Part shown: positions 41,503 through 52,170 of the stretch, piece after piece
How the letters are laid out: the number at the start of each line of letters is the position of its first letter
Numbering within the stretch: the first letter of the stretch is position 1
NCBI RefSeq assembly: GCF_002917105.1
Contig: NZ_PQFZ01000025.1
Coordinates: 1 to 64,000 of the forward strand
Reading direction: 5' to 3'
Length of the DNA stretch: 64,000 bases
Source of the DNA: Allobosea psychrotolerans
GTDB lineage: Bacteria; Pseudomonadota; Alphaproteobacteria; Rhizobiales; Beijerinckiaceae
Notes under the pieces: generated by a model
Database searches by the model: none
Told to the model about the DNA's origin: nothing
What the model saw: only the letters and a program-made list of their open reading frames with translations
Made by a program: the position numbers and the translations under genes

Positions 41503-43029
41503 TCAGCTGAGCGACGTTTCTTCCATCGAATAGGCCGAGAAGAAGTTCGTGCCGCCGGGCAGGCTCTTGAAGCCGGTCACGCCCTTGACCATGCCGTAGC
41601 CCTGCGAGCGCCAGGCAAGACCGACCAGCGGCGCCTGCTGCTGCGCGATCTTCTCGAGCTCGGCATAGATCACCTTGCGCTTGGCGGGATCGAACTCCGA
41701 GCGGCCCTTGACGAAGAGGGCGTGGATTTCGGGCGTCGGCATCTGCCAGCTGCGCGCCATATTGGCCGGCAGCTCGCCATCGAGCAGCGGCGCGAGGCCG
41801 TCGGGGTCGTTGTTGTCGGCGGCCGTGCCCTGGATCAGGAATTCATACCGCCCCTTGCCGGCGGCATCGACGCGCCCCGCCCAATCCGGCAGGTTGAGCT
41901 TCACATCGATGCCGATCTCGCCGAGATGGGCCTGCACGACCTCGGCGGTGGATTTGTGCATGCCGTATTGGGCCGTCGAGAGCAGGGTGCAGGAGAAACC
42001 CTTGGGCACGCCCGCCTCCGCCAGCAGCTTCTTTGCCTTGTCGGGATTGTAGCTCCAGAATTCCGAACGAGCCTTGTCGAAATAGGGGCTGGAGGGCGGG
42101 ATCGGGATGCTCTCCAGCTTGCTGCCGCGGCCGAAGAAGGCCGCCTGGACGATCTCCTCGCGGCGAATGGCATGGGCGACCGCCTGGCGCAGGCGCACAT
42201 CCTTGAACGGCCCGCTGCCGCCATTGAAGTTCAGGCCCATGAAGGGGCCGTCGGCGGCGACCAGCGTCAGGCGCGGATCCTTCTCGATCGCGCCCATATG
42301 CTGCCAGGGCACATATTCGATCAGGTCGATATCGCCGGCCTGCAGCGCCGCGACACGCAGATTCTCGTCGGCATAGGCGACGAGCTTCACGCCGGCGAGC
42401 TTGGGCAGGCCGGGCTTGTAGTATTTGTCGAACTTCGCGACCTCGATCGAGACGCCGCGTTCCTGGTCTTTCAGCGTGAACGGCCCGGCGCCGACGCCCA
42501 GACCGGTCCGGCCCTCGATCGAGTCCTTGGCGATGATCGGCATATGCGGGCTCGCCAGCCAGATCGGCAACGTGGCGGTGGGCTCCTTCATGACGATGCG
42601 CACGGTGCGCTGATCAGGCGTCTCGATGCGTTCGACGCCGCCGAACTCGGCTTTGAGGAAGGCTGTCGAATTTGGCGCCGCGACCTGCTCCAGCGTCCAC
42701 TTCACATCTTCGGCCGTCACCGGCTTGCCGTTGTGGAACGTTGCCTGGCGCAATTTGAAGAGCCAGCCGGTCGGCCCATCCTGCGTCCAGGATTCCGCGA
42801 GTTCGGGCCTGGCCTCGCCATTCTCGTCGAAGCCGGTCAGGCCGCGGAAGATCAAGAGCTTGACCGTCAGTGCGGCGGTGCCGGTATGGACCCAGGGCTG
42901 CAGGCTCGGCGGGAAGCTCGACAGGCCGAAGCGCAGCACTTTCCCGGGGGCCTGCGCAAAGGCTGAGCCTCGAACCAGCGGCAGGCTCGCCCCAGCGGCG
43001 AGGAGGGCACGGCGCGAAATCATCGTCAT
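41503..43029 (-). CDS. ABC transporter substrate-binding protein, DppA/OppA type (family 5)
   Basis: 508 residues with a Tat-like signal (ISRRALLAAGASLPLVRG, cleavage near AFAQA) and the family 5 blocks PELAESWTQDG, KLRQATFHNGKPVTAEDVKW and VRLRQAVAHAIRREEIV. These proteins deliver peptides, opines or similar compounds. AGGGG lies before the ATG at 43029. It is an orphan binding protein: the nearest peptide-type permeases are at 47675 and 54642. Its promoter carries a copy of the GntR operator (43069), so it belongs to that regulon. Confidence 0.9.
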   Translation of the reverse strand: MTMISRRALLAAGASLPLVRGSAFAQAPGKVLRFGLSSFPPSLQPWVHTGTAALTVKLLIFRGLTGFDENGEARPELAESWTQDGPTGWLFKLRQATFHNGKPVTAEDVKWTLEQVAAPNSTAFLKAEFGGVERIETPDQRTVRIVMKEPTATLPIWLASPHMPIIAKDSIEGRTGLGVGAGPFTLKDQERGVSIEVAKFDKYYKPGLPKLAGVKLVAYADENLRVAALQAGDIDLIEYVPWQHMGAIEKDPRLTLVAADGPFMGLNFNGGSGPFKDVRLRQAVAHAIRREEIVQAAFFGRGSKLESIPIPPSSPYFDKARSEFWSYNPDKAKKLLAEAGVPKGFSCTLLSTAQYGMHKSTAEVVQAHLGEIGIDVKLNLPDWAGRVDAAGKGRYEFLIQGTAADNNDPDGLAPLLDGELPANMARSWQMPTPEIHALFVKGRSEFDPAKRKVIYAELEKIAQQQAPLVGLAWRSQGYGMVKGVTGFKSLPGGTNFFSAYSMEETSLS

Positions 43030-43068
43030 CGGAAATCCCCTTTTTTATCAGCCTGAAGCCAGCATGGA

Positions 43069-43090
43069 TTGGTGTATACCAAACTGTCAA
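43069..43090. promoter_or_regulatory. GntR/UTRA operator copy at binding-protein promoter
   Basis: TTGGTGTATACCAA (43069-43082) differs by one base from the palindrome at 39107. A minus-strand TTGACA lies at 43090-43085. The 444-base gap 43030-43473 has no convincing gene; besides this site and the one at 43373 it shows nothing clear. Confidence 0.72.
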
Positions 43091-43350
43091 TCGCGGCCCT
43101 CGGCTGGCGCGGCGCGCCCCGCATCGGGCGTGCCATTGCATCACGGCGATCGAACGGAGCCGACAACCACGGACAGCCTATTCTTCTCCGTCATGGATGC
43201 CATCACGAAATAATTGCCTGAACCGAGCACCCGCGGAGAAACCCGTTTCCGAGCGGTTCGGCTCCGCGCACCGCCAAACGCGGGTCGCCACAGGCGAAAA
43301 TGGTCTCATCGAACAAGGCCGGGCGCCGCGTAGCCTCGCATTTGATCGTC

Positions 43351-43386
43351 TTGACAGCAGCGTACGGCTTGAATGGTATACACCAA
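43351..43386 (+). promoter_or_regulatory. Promoter with GntR/UTRA operator for the RidA-like operon
   Basis: A plus-strand TTGACA (43351-43356) is followed after 17 bases by TGGTAT (43374-43379). That hexamer lies inside ATGGTATACACCAA (43373-43386), the third copy of the GntR operator motif. A repressor bound there would cover the -10 box. The start codon of the RidA-like gene is about 90 bases downstream. Confidence 0.68.
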
Positions 43387-43473
43387 GCCGCTCCTCCCGA
43401 GCCGGCCAACCAATCGCCGGCCGCCTGACGAAACCCGTCGAGCCCGGCGCGCCATGCCTGAAGGAGGCCTCCC

Positions 43474-43902
43474 GTGAGCGAGATCATCAAAGTCAAATCC
43501 GGCAGCAAATATGAGGATTTGAACAGCTACTCGCGGGTCGTCGTCGCCGGCGACATGATCTTCGTCTCCAACACCGCCGGCCGCAACTACAAGACCCGCG
43601 CCATCGCCAGCGATGCCAAGGGCCAGGCCGAGCAGGCCTTCAGCAACATCGAGGGTGCGCTCGCCGCCGTGGACGCCTCATTGAAGGATGTCGTCGCGAT
43701 CAAGGTCTTCGTGCCCGATATCGCCGATATGGAAGAGGTCAACGAGGTCGTCGGGCGCAAGTTCAGAGGCATCGACCCCGCCAACACCACGACCTGCACG
43801 CCGCTCGGCCAGCCCGAGCTCAAGGTCGAGTTCGAGGTCACCGCCTATAAGCGCCGCAAGCCCGACGAGGCCGAAAAGCGCATCAGCGTCGACCTCTCCT
43901 GA
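43474..43902 (+). CDS. RidA-family (YjgF/YER057c/UK114) protein, probably non-canonical
   Basis: 142 residues with the RidA fold. Strand motifs are VVVAGDMIFVSNTAGRN and AFSNIEGALAAVDASLKDVVAIKVFV. GTG start at 43474 with AAGGAGG 6-13 bases upstream. Canonical RidA hydrolyses 2-aminoacrylate and related imines using an Arg in a PARxxV motif; here that place reads PANTTT, so the Arg is Asn. It may therefore be a Rid subgroup with a different activity. It lies just before an FAD amine oxidoreductase gene, whose imine product it might handle. Confidence 0.87.
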   Translation: MSEIIKVKSGSKYEDLNSYSRVVVAGDMIFVSNTAGRNYKTRAIASDAKGQAEQAFSNIEGALAAVDASLKDVVAIKVFVPDIADMEEVNEVVGRKFRGIDPANTTTCTPLGQPELKVEFEVTAYKRRKPDEAEKRISVDLS

Positions 43903-43913
43903 GGTTTGGCCCG

Positions 43914-45071
43914 ATGCCTGACGTCGTCATCGTCGGAGGCGGGATCAGCGGCGCGGCGGCGGCCTATGAGATCGCGCGCGCCGGCCATTCCGTGACGCTG
44001 TTCGAGGCACGCAGCCTCGCGGCGATGGCCTCCGGCTGGACGCTTGGCGGGGTCAGGCAATCGGGCCGCGACCCGGCTGAATTGCCGCTGGCGAAGGCGG
44101 CGGTCGCGCGTTGGGGCGGGCTTGACGAGGAGCTTGGAGCCGTGACCGGCTATCGCCGCCGCGGCAATCTGCGCCTGGCGCGGACGGAAGCGGAGGTCGG
44201 GGTGATCCGCGACCTCGTCGCCCAGCAGCGCGGGCTCGGGCTCGAGATCGATTATCTGCCGGACAATGCCGCGATCCGCGCGATCGCTCCAGCGATCGCT
44301 CCGTCAGTCCTCGCCGCGTCCTTCTGCCCGGGCGACGGCCATGCCGACCCGATCCCGGCCGTGCGGGCCTACGCCGGCGCTGCCGCGCGCCATGGCGCGG
44401 TGATCCGTGACGGCGTCGGTGTGCGGGCGCTGATCCGCTCCGGCGAGACGATCACCGGCATCGAGACGAACGACGGCGAGATCGTCTCGGCTGGACGCGT
44501 CATCCTGGCGACAGGCATCCATGCGCCCGAATTGCTGCGGCCGCTCGGCCTCGACCTACCCCTGCGGATCAGGCTGGTCTGCGTGCTGCAGAGCGTACCG
44601 CTGCCGCCCTTGTTCGAGCAGGTTTTCGGCGTCGCCAATGCCGATGCCGCCGGTCGTCAGGAGATCGACGGGCGTCTGCGCGTCACCACCGGCATCGGCG
44701 ACTGGCCGCATGAGCCCGGCTCCTGGAGCCCCGACAATCTCGCACCACGCGCAGCCGATATCGCCACCCTGATCGATCGGGTGACGCAGGTTCTACCAGT
44801 TATGGCGGATGCCGGCGTCTCGCGGATCTGGGGTGGGCTGATCGATCTCACGCCCGACGCACTCCCGGCGATCGACGCTCATACCGGGCTCGATGGGCTG
44901 GTCGTGGCGGCCGGCTTTTCCGGGCATGGCTTCGGCATCGGCCCGATCACCGGCGAAATCCTTGCCGATCTTGCGCTGATGCGGCAGCCGCGCTTCGATC
45001 TCAGCCCCTTCAGGCTAGGCCGCTTTGCCGGCTCCACCGCCCCGGATTCCGTGCTGACCCTGCACGGCTAG
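43914..45071 (+). CDS. FAD-dependent oxidoreductase (glycine/D-amino acid oxidase family)
   Basis: 385 residues: FAD motif VVIVGGGISGAAAAYEIA (about 4-21), a central GETITGIETNDGEIV strand and the C-terminal AAGFSGHGFGIGPITGE. It resembles DadA/SoxB-like enzymes that oxidise amino acids or N-alkyl amino acids to imines. The gene starts 11 bases after the RidA-like gene, a common imine-producer plus Rid pairing. With the FAD enzymes at 852 and 40088 it is the third of this family in the window. Substrate unknown. Confidence 0.88.
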   Translation: MPDVVIVGGGISGAAAAYEIARAGHSVTLFEARSLAAMASGWTLGGVRQSGRDPAELPLAKAAVARWGGLDEELGAVTGYRRRGNLRLARTEAEVGVIRDLVAQQRGLGLEIDYLPDNAAIRAIAPAIAPSVLAASFCPGDGHADPIPAVRAYAGAAARHGAVIRDGVGVRALIRSGETITGIETNDGEIVSAGRVILATGIHAPELLRPLGLDLPLRIRLVCVLQSVPLPPLFEQVFGVANADAAGRQEIDGRLRVTTGIGDWPHEPGSWSPDNLAPRAADIATLIDRVTQVLPVMADAGVSRIWGGLIDLTPDALPAIDAHTGLDGLVVAAGFSGHGFGIGPITGEILADLALMRQPRFDLSPFRLGRFAGSTAPDSVLTLHG

Positions 45072-45082
45072 AGGACTGTCCG

Positions 45083-45796
45083 ATGCTTGCTCCCGCCGAA
45101 CGCGTGATCCTGATCTCCGGCGCCAATCGCGGCATCGGCCGCGCGGTCGCGCAGGCTTTGTATGAGGCGGGCTATGCCTTGAGCCTGGGCGGGCGCGATC
45201 TCGCCTCTCTCAAGGCGATGAGCGCCGATTGGGACGAAACCCGCATCCATATCGCGCGCTATGACGCGCAGGATTGGGCGACGCATCGGGCCTGGACTGA
45301 TGCGGCGGTTGCGCGCTTCGGCCGGATCGACGGGCTCGTCAACAATGCCGGCATGCACAGCGCCATCACCTTGCGCGAGCCAGACGAGGCCGTGCTCGAC
45401 GCGATCTGGGCCGTGAACTGCAAGGGTCCGCTCAGCCTGATCCATTGCGCGCTGCCGCATCTGGAAGCGAGCGGGGCCGGGCGCATCATCAACATCGCCT
45501 CGATGTCGGGCAAGCGCGTGCGCAACGATGCCGTCGCCTACAACATGACCAAGCATGCGATGGTGGCGTTGACCCATGCGGCGCGCCGGATTTCCTGGGA
45601 CAAGGGCGTGCGGGCGACCGCGCTCTGCCCCTCCTTCGTGCCGACCGACATGACGGCGGCGAGCAATGCGATGAACCGCCAGGACATGACGCAGCCGGGC
45701 GATCTCGCGCAACTGGTTGCCACTGTCCTCGCTCTGCCTAACAATGCATCAATCGCGGAGTTGCTGGTGAATTGCCGGCTGGAGGATACGCTCTGA
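45083..45796 (+). CDS. SDR-family oxidoreductase
   Basis: 237 residues of the classical SDR type: ISGANRGIG for cofactor binding, LVNNAGMH, and the catalytic YNMTK (Tyr-x-x-x-Lys). It starts 11 bases after the FAD oxidoreductase gene, so the two probably belong to one operon. It would reduce or oxidise a carbonyl or hydroxyl group in the same pathway. Nothing marks a specific substrate. Confidence 0.9.
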   Translation: MLAPAERVILISGANRGIGRAVAQALYEAGYALSLGGRDLASLKAMSADWDETRIHIARYDAQDWATHRAWTDAAVARFGRIDGLVNNAGMHSAITLREPDEAVLDAIWAVNCKGPLSLIHCALPHLEASGAGRIINIASMSGKRVRNDAVAYNMTKHAMVALTHAARRISWDKGVRATALCPSFVPTDMTAASNAMNRQDMTQPGDLAQLVATVLALPNNASIAELLVNCRLEDTL

Positions 45797-45906
45797 CGGG
45801 CATGGCTCGAGGATCTTGGCCCGAAGAACTTGGCCCGAAGATTGCGGACAGGGCTCGGCGAAACCGCCGGACACCTCGAATATCTAAGAAAAGCAGGGGA
45901 ACAACG

Positions 45907-47460
45907 ATGAAAAAAGCCGGACTGGTGATCGCCGCCGCGCTTGCGGGGGCCCTGTTGGGCTCGCCCGCACTGGCTCAGAAGACGGTGCTGACCGTCGGCA
46001 TGCAAAGCACCGATGCTGGCGTGCTCGATCCGCATCTGAACTCCGGCACGCCCGGCAAGGCGATGCTGCAATGGATGTTCAACGGCCTGGTCCGGATCAA
46101 GCCGGGTGAGCTCTCGCCGGAATTCATGGAGCCTGATCTGGCCGAAAGCTGGACCTCCTCGACCGACGGCAAGGAATGGACCTTCAAGCTGCGCCAGGGC
46201 GTGCAGTGCCATCACGGCTATGGCGAGTTCACCTCGGCGGACGCGGTCTATTCGCTGGCCCGCGCCGCCAACAAGGAAACCTCGGCCTTCTCTTCCGATT
46301 ACGCCGCATTCGACAAGGTCGAGGCGCCCGACAAATATACGGTCAAGATCACGCTGAAGCAGGTCATTCCAAGCCTGCTCGGCATCGTCATGAACTACCA
46401 TGGCGGCAACATGGTCTGTAAGAAGGCCGCCGAGGAGCTGGGCAAGGAAGGCTTCGCCAAGAAGCCTGTCGGCACCGGCCCGTTCATGTTCCAGGAATAT
46501 GTGCCGCAGCAATACGCCAAGCTCGTCGCCAACCCGAATTATTTCCGCGGCAAGCCGAAGCTGACCGAGATCCTCTACCGCTTCATCCCGTCCGATTCCT
46601 CGCGCGACCTCGCCTTCCAGTCCGGCGAGCTCGACATGATGCTCGGCCGGCAGGAACAGGCCTGGGTCGACCGCATGAACGCGCTGCCCGGCGTCAAGGT
46701 CGTCGCCATGGGGCCGGCCGAGATGTCGATGCTGCACCTCAATATGAGCCAGCCGCCGCTCGACAACCTCAAGGTCCGCCAGGCCATCGCCTATGCGATC
46801 GACCGCAACGCGATCTGGCAGTTCCGCGGCAAGAACATCTCGCGGCCGGCCGTCTCGGTCGTGCCGTCGGGCTATCTCGGCACCGACGAGAAGGCGCCGC
46901 TCTATCCGTTCGATCTCGCCAAGTCGAAGGCCCTGCTGGCCGAGGCCGGTTTCCCCAACGGCGTCACGATCAAGGCGATCAACACGACACTGCCCTCGAT
47001 GCTGAGCTTCACCGAGGCGACGCAGGCGCTCCTGAAGCGGGCCGGCATCACGCTGGAGATCCAGCCCGTGGAGCACGCGACCTTCCACCAGCAGATCCGG
47101 CAGGACCTGTCGCAGGTGGTGCATTTCCAGGCGGCGCGCTTCCCCATCGCGGATGTCTATCTCTCGCAGTTCTTCCATTCGCGCGCGACCGTGAAGACGC
47201 CGACGGCGGTGACGAACTTCTCGCATTGCAAGGTCGCCGATGCCGAGATCGATGCGGCCCGCTCGGAGACCGACAAGGCCAAGCAGCTCGCGCTCTGGAA
47301 GACGGCGCAGGAGAAGATCATCAAGGAGGTCTGCGCGATCCCGGTCAACGAGATGATGCAGCTCTGGGCCTATAAGGACAGCCTCGATCTCGGCTACGAC
47401 CTCAAGGCCTCGCTCAATCTCGGCCCGCCTGTGCTCGAGACGACGCACTTCACCAAGTAA
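45907..47460 (+). CDS. ABC transporter substrate-binding protein, DppA/OppA type (family 5)
   Basis: 517 residues from the ATG at 45907, which has GGGG about 8 bases upstream; the longer open frame to 45772 is not used. It has a signal peptide (KKAGLVIAAALAGALLGSPALAQ) and the family 5 signatures DLAESWTSSTDGKEWTFKLRQ-like and NLKVRQAIAYAIDRN. It starts a transport operon followed by permeases at 47675 and 48627 and the ATPase at 49514. It may be read through from the RidA/FAD/SDR genes, 110 bases upstream. Confidence 0.9.
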   Translation: MKKAGLVIAAALAGALLGSPALAQKTVLTVGMQSTDAGVLDPHLNSGTPGKAMLQWMFNGLVRIKPGELSPEFMEPDLAESWTSSTDGKEWTFKLRQGVQCHHGYGEFTSADAVYSLARAANKETSAFSSDYAAFDKVEAPDKYTVKITLKQVIPSLLGIVMNYHGGNMVCKKAAEELGKEGFAKKPVGTGPFMFQEYVPQQYAKLVANPNYFRGKPKLTEILYRFIPSDSSRDLAFQSGELDMMLGRQEQAWVDRMNALPGVKVVAMGPAEMSMLHLNMSQPPLDNLKVRQAIAYAIDRNAIWQFRGKNISRPAVSVVPSGYLGTDEKAPLYPFDLAKSKALLAEAGFPNGVTIKAINTTLPSMLSFTEATQALLKRAGITLEIQPVEHATFHQQIRQDLSQVVHFQAARFPIADVYLSQFFHSRATVKTPTAVTNFSHCKVADAEIDAARSETDKAKQLALWKTAQEKIIKEVCAIPVNEMMQLWAYKDSLDLGYDLKASLNLGPPVLETTHFTK

Positions 47461-47487
47461 ACCTTTGCGTCCGGGGTGCGGAAACAC

Positions 47488-47597
47488 CGTCATCCCGGAC
47501 GTAGCGAAGCGGAGATCCGGGATCCATCCTAGAGCGTCGGCATAGCCCTATGATGGATCCCGGATCGGCGCCGCTACGCGGCTTGTCCGGGATGACG
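47488..47597. repeat. Nested palindromic intergenic element
   Basis: CGTCATCCCGGA (47488-47499) answers TCCGGGATGACG (47586-47597). Inside them, GGGATCCATC (47519-47528) answers GATGGATCCC (47552-47561). It lies between the binding-protein gene and the permease gene and could fold into a stable structure that lowers expression of the downstream membrane genes. Confidence 0.65.
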
Positions 47598-47674
47598 CGC
47601 GGCGGAATGCGATAGGATTTCGATAGACCGGGTGGCTCGCAACGGGCCGCCTTCTCCTCCAACATGGCGGCATC

Positions 47675-48613
47675 ATGGGCGCCTTTCTCGTCAAACGGCT
47701 CGGCTTTGCGGTCGTCACGCTCTGGGCCGTGCTCTCCCTCGTCTTCGTCGTGGTGCGGATCGTGCCGGGCGACCCGGCGCAGGTCATCCTCGGCGACCAG
47801 GCCGACGCCACCGCGATCGCGGCGATGCGGACACGGCTCGGCCTCGACGCATCCCTGATCGAGCAATACTGGACCTTCCTCAGCGGTGCGATCCGGGGTG
47901 ACTGGGGCGTCTCGCTCGTCACTGGACGGCCGGTGATCCAGGAGATCCTAGCTGTCCTGCCCTGGACGCTGGAGCTGACCGTGGTTTCGATGCTGATCGG
48001 CGTCGCCATCGGCGTGCCGCTCGGCGTCTGGGCCGCGATCAACCGCAACCGCATGCCCGATTATGTGACGCGGATCGCCTCGCTGCTCGGCCTGTCCTTC
48101 CCGCCCTTCGTCTCCGCCATCATCCTGCTGATCCTGTTTGCGATCATGCTGCGCTGGTTCCCGGTGATCAGCGCCCGCTCCGGCTCGGCTTCCGCCTGGT
48201 TCCAGTCGATGGCGCTGCCGGCGCTCAATCTCGGATTGATCATGGCCGCCTACATCACCCGCGTGGCGCGCTCGGCGATGCTCGAGGTGATGCAGGAGGA
48301 TTATGTGCGCAGCGCGCGGGCCAAGGGCGTGCCCTGGCGCGTCGTCGTCTGGCGGCATGCGCTGCGCAACGCATTGATCCCGGTCATCACCATCGTCGGC
48401 CTGTATCTCGGCATCCTGATCGGCAATTCGGTGCTGACCGAGATCGTCTTCAACCGGCCGGGCCTGGGCAAGCTCATCGTCGGCGCGCTGAACCAGCGCG
48501 ACTACACCATGCTGCAGGGCATGATGGTGATCTACACGCTGATCGTCGTGCTGGTGAACATCGCCACCGACCTGACCTACGCCTTCGTCGATCCGAGGGT
48601 GAAACTGTCATGA
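47675..48613 (+). CDS. ABC transporter permease, DppB type
   Basis: 312 residues with six membrane segments and the DppB-family signature (MGAFLVKRLGFAVVTLWAVL N-terminus, FVVVRIVPGDPA, and a late DYVRSARAKGVPWRVVVWRH EAA loop). It forms a heterodimer with the DppC-like protein. The 3' end carries a 17-base tandem duplication (48595-48628) that separates its stop from the next start. Confidence 0.93.
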   Translation: MGAFLVKRLGFAVVTLWAVLSLVFVVVRIVPGDPAQVILGDQADATAIAAMRTRLGLDASLIEQYWTFLSGAIRGDWGVSLVTGRPVIQEILAVLPWTLELTVVSMLIGVAIGVPLGVWAAINRNRMPDYVTRIASLLGLSFPPFVSAIILLILFAIMLRWFPVISARSGSASAWFQSMALPALNLGLIMAAYITRVARSAMLEVMQEDYVRSARAKGVPWRVVVWRHALRNALIPVITIVGLYLGILIGNSVLTEIVFNRPGLGKLIVGALNQRDYTMLQGMMVIYTLIVVLVNIATDLTYAFVDPRVKLS

Positions 48614-48628
48614 GGGTGAAGCTGTCAT
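48595..48628 (+). repeat. 17-bp tandem duplication at the dppB-dppC-like junction
   Basis: GAGGGTGAAACTGTCAT (48595-48611) is followed at once by GAGGGTGAAGCTGTCAT (48612-48628); the copies differ at one base. Without one copy the stop of the first permease and the start of the second would overlap as ATGA. Confidence 0.85.
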
Positions 48629-49513
48629 GAGCGCCTCGGTCCATGATGCCGGCCAGGCCACCCCGCCACGGCTGCGCTGGCTTGCCGCCACCATCGGCGC
48701 CTTCAACGCCAACAAGACCTCCTGGGTCGGCCTTGTCATCGTCATTGCGGTGATCCTGGCCGCCGTGCTCGCGCCGGTCATCGCCCCGCATGACCCGCTG
48801 GAGCAGAACATCCTGTCGCGGCTGCAGCCGCCGCATGACGACTACTATCTCGGCACCGATTATTTCGGCCGCGACATCCTCTCCCGCCTGCTCTACGGCG
48901 CACGGATCTCGCTCGTCATCGGCGTCGCCTCGACCGTGATCGCGCTGGTGCTGGGGTCGCTGATCGGCATCCTGGCTGGCTGGTATGGCGGGAAGTTCGA
49001 TGTCGTCGTGATGCAGACGATGGACATCCTGCTCGCCTTCCCCTCGCTCATCCTCGGCCTGATCCTGGTCGCCATGCTCGGCCCCTCGATGGAGAACATC
49101 ACCATCGCGATCGCGCTGACCTCGATCCCTTCCTTCGCCCGCATCGCCCGGGCGCCGACGATCTCGGTCAAGGAGCGCGACTATATCGAGGCGGGCAGAG
49201 CGCTCGCCTTCTCCGATGTCCGGATCATGGCGGGCCATATCCTGCCCAACATCTTCCCTGAAATCCTGGTGATGGGCTCGCTCTGGCTCGCCAACGCGAT
49301 CCGCACCGAAGCCTCGCTCGCCTTCATCGGGCTCGGCGTCAAGCCGCCGACCGCGACCTGGGGCGGCATGATCCGCGAGGGTTTCGAGAACATCCTCGAC
49401 AGCTACTGGCTGGTGCTGGCGCCGAGCCTGGCCATCCTGATCATCGTCTTCGCCCTCAACATCCTCGGCGACGGTCTGCGCGACGCCATCGACCCCAAGC
49501 TGAAGGGCGAACG

Positions 49514-49517
<4 letters not shown>
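48627..49517 (+). CDS. ABC transporter permease, DppC type
   Basis: 296 residues with the DppC-family N-terminal cytoplasmic segment, the DPLEQNILSRLQPPHDD and YLGTDYFGRDILSRLLYGAR blocks, and the EAA loop (YIEAGRALAFSDVRIMAGHI). It pairs with the preceding DppB-like protein. Its stop overlaps the start of the ATPase gene by 4 bases. Confidence 0.93.
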
Positions 49518-51328
<1,811 letters not shown>

Positions 51329-51387
51329 CGGAGCCTATTCGACATGATCCCCGGATGAGGGGAGCGCCGACCCTCCCCTCATCACAA

Positions 51388-51453
51388 GAGCATTTCCCTG
51401 TTCTATCGCATTTTCCTCACGCGAACCGGTGTCCGCTTCGCTCGAAAATGCTC
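51388..51453. repeat. Palindromic intergenic repeat
   Basis: GAGCATTT (51388-51395) faces AAAATGCTC (51445-51453), with an internal GCGAACCGGTGTCCGCTTCGC stem-like core (21 bases overall, shorter arms). It resembles repeats scattered in Rhizobiales intergenic regions. The rest of 51329-51525 shows nothing else. Confidence 0.6.
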
Positions 51454-51525
51454 CAGGCACCGATGCGGCGGCTATCTTGCTGCTTTTCCGATGGCATCAA
51501 CCAATTGGTTCATCGGGAAACAGAT

Positions 51526-51651
51526 ATGCTCCGTGCAGCGTCCAGGCGTCCTCGCCCATCGCTATCCACCGTGCTGATTTGGATCAGCTTCACGATCCTG
51601 TTCTGGATTTCGCTCTGCGCGGCTGCCGGCCGCGCCATCTGGTTTTGGTGA
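51526..51651 (+). CDS. Possible 41-residue single-span membrane peptide
   Basis: A frame starting at ATG 51526 (GGGAA about 8 bases upstream) encodes 41 residues: a basic N-terminus (RAASRRPRPSLS) then one strongly hydrophobic span (VLIWISFTILFWISLCAAAG) and a short WFW tail. It ends one base before the stop of the convergent gene at 51652. No homology is claimed; a real small membrane protein is possible but the frame could be chance. Confidence 0.35.
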   Translation: MLRAASRRPRPSLSTVLIWISFTILFWISLCAAAGRAIWFW

Positions 51652-51879
51652 TCACGCATCGTCCTTCGTGCCGAGATAGGCTCCGAGGAGATAGCCGCTC
51701 TGAAGCGCGGCAAGATAGCCAATCAGGACGAAGATGCTGAACAGCGTGAGGCTGTCCAATGTCAGCCATAGCACCACCATGGCGACCGCCAGCACGATGC
51801 TGGCCGCCAGAATCGCGATATAGCTGTACGATAGCCCAATCAATATGCCGACCAGGAACAATATCCCTGCAATTATCAT
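51652..51879 (-). CDS. Small hypothetical membrane protein
   Basis: 75 residues with two hydrophobic segments (IIAGILFLVGILIGLSYSYI and SLTLFSIFVLIGYLAALQS) and a short charged C-terminus (GTKDDA). It lies alone in a lower-GC stretch. The sequence upstream (51880-52020) is unusually A+T-rich (TTTATTTATAATTTC) and may hold its promoter; no gene is visible there or up to 52170. Function unknown; it may be a stress or envelope protein. Confidence 0.6.
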   Translation of the reverse strand: MIIAGILFLVGILIGLSYSYIAILAASIVLAVAMVVLWLTLDSLTLFSIFVLIGYLAALQSGYLLGAYLGTKDDA

Positions 51880-52170
51880 TGTTCATCGCCGGCCATACGT
51901 ACCCCCAGCGGACACGAAAGCAACTTAAATTGGCGACCCGACAAACATCAAGCCAGCGCTGTGGAAACCAAGAATGGCTTTATTAAATCTATACTAAAGT
52001 TTTATTTATAATTTCAAATCAACGCCTAGCACGACAACTGCATCGAACCATGAATTGACGACATCACCGGCGGCAAGTCACACGCCGCCGCCTGGCCTGC
52101 CGGAGCGTTTCGCAGACGCACGCTTGGACGGTCGACGAAATCGACTTCGCCCGTTTGCGGCCGTTTCGGT

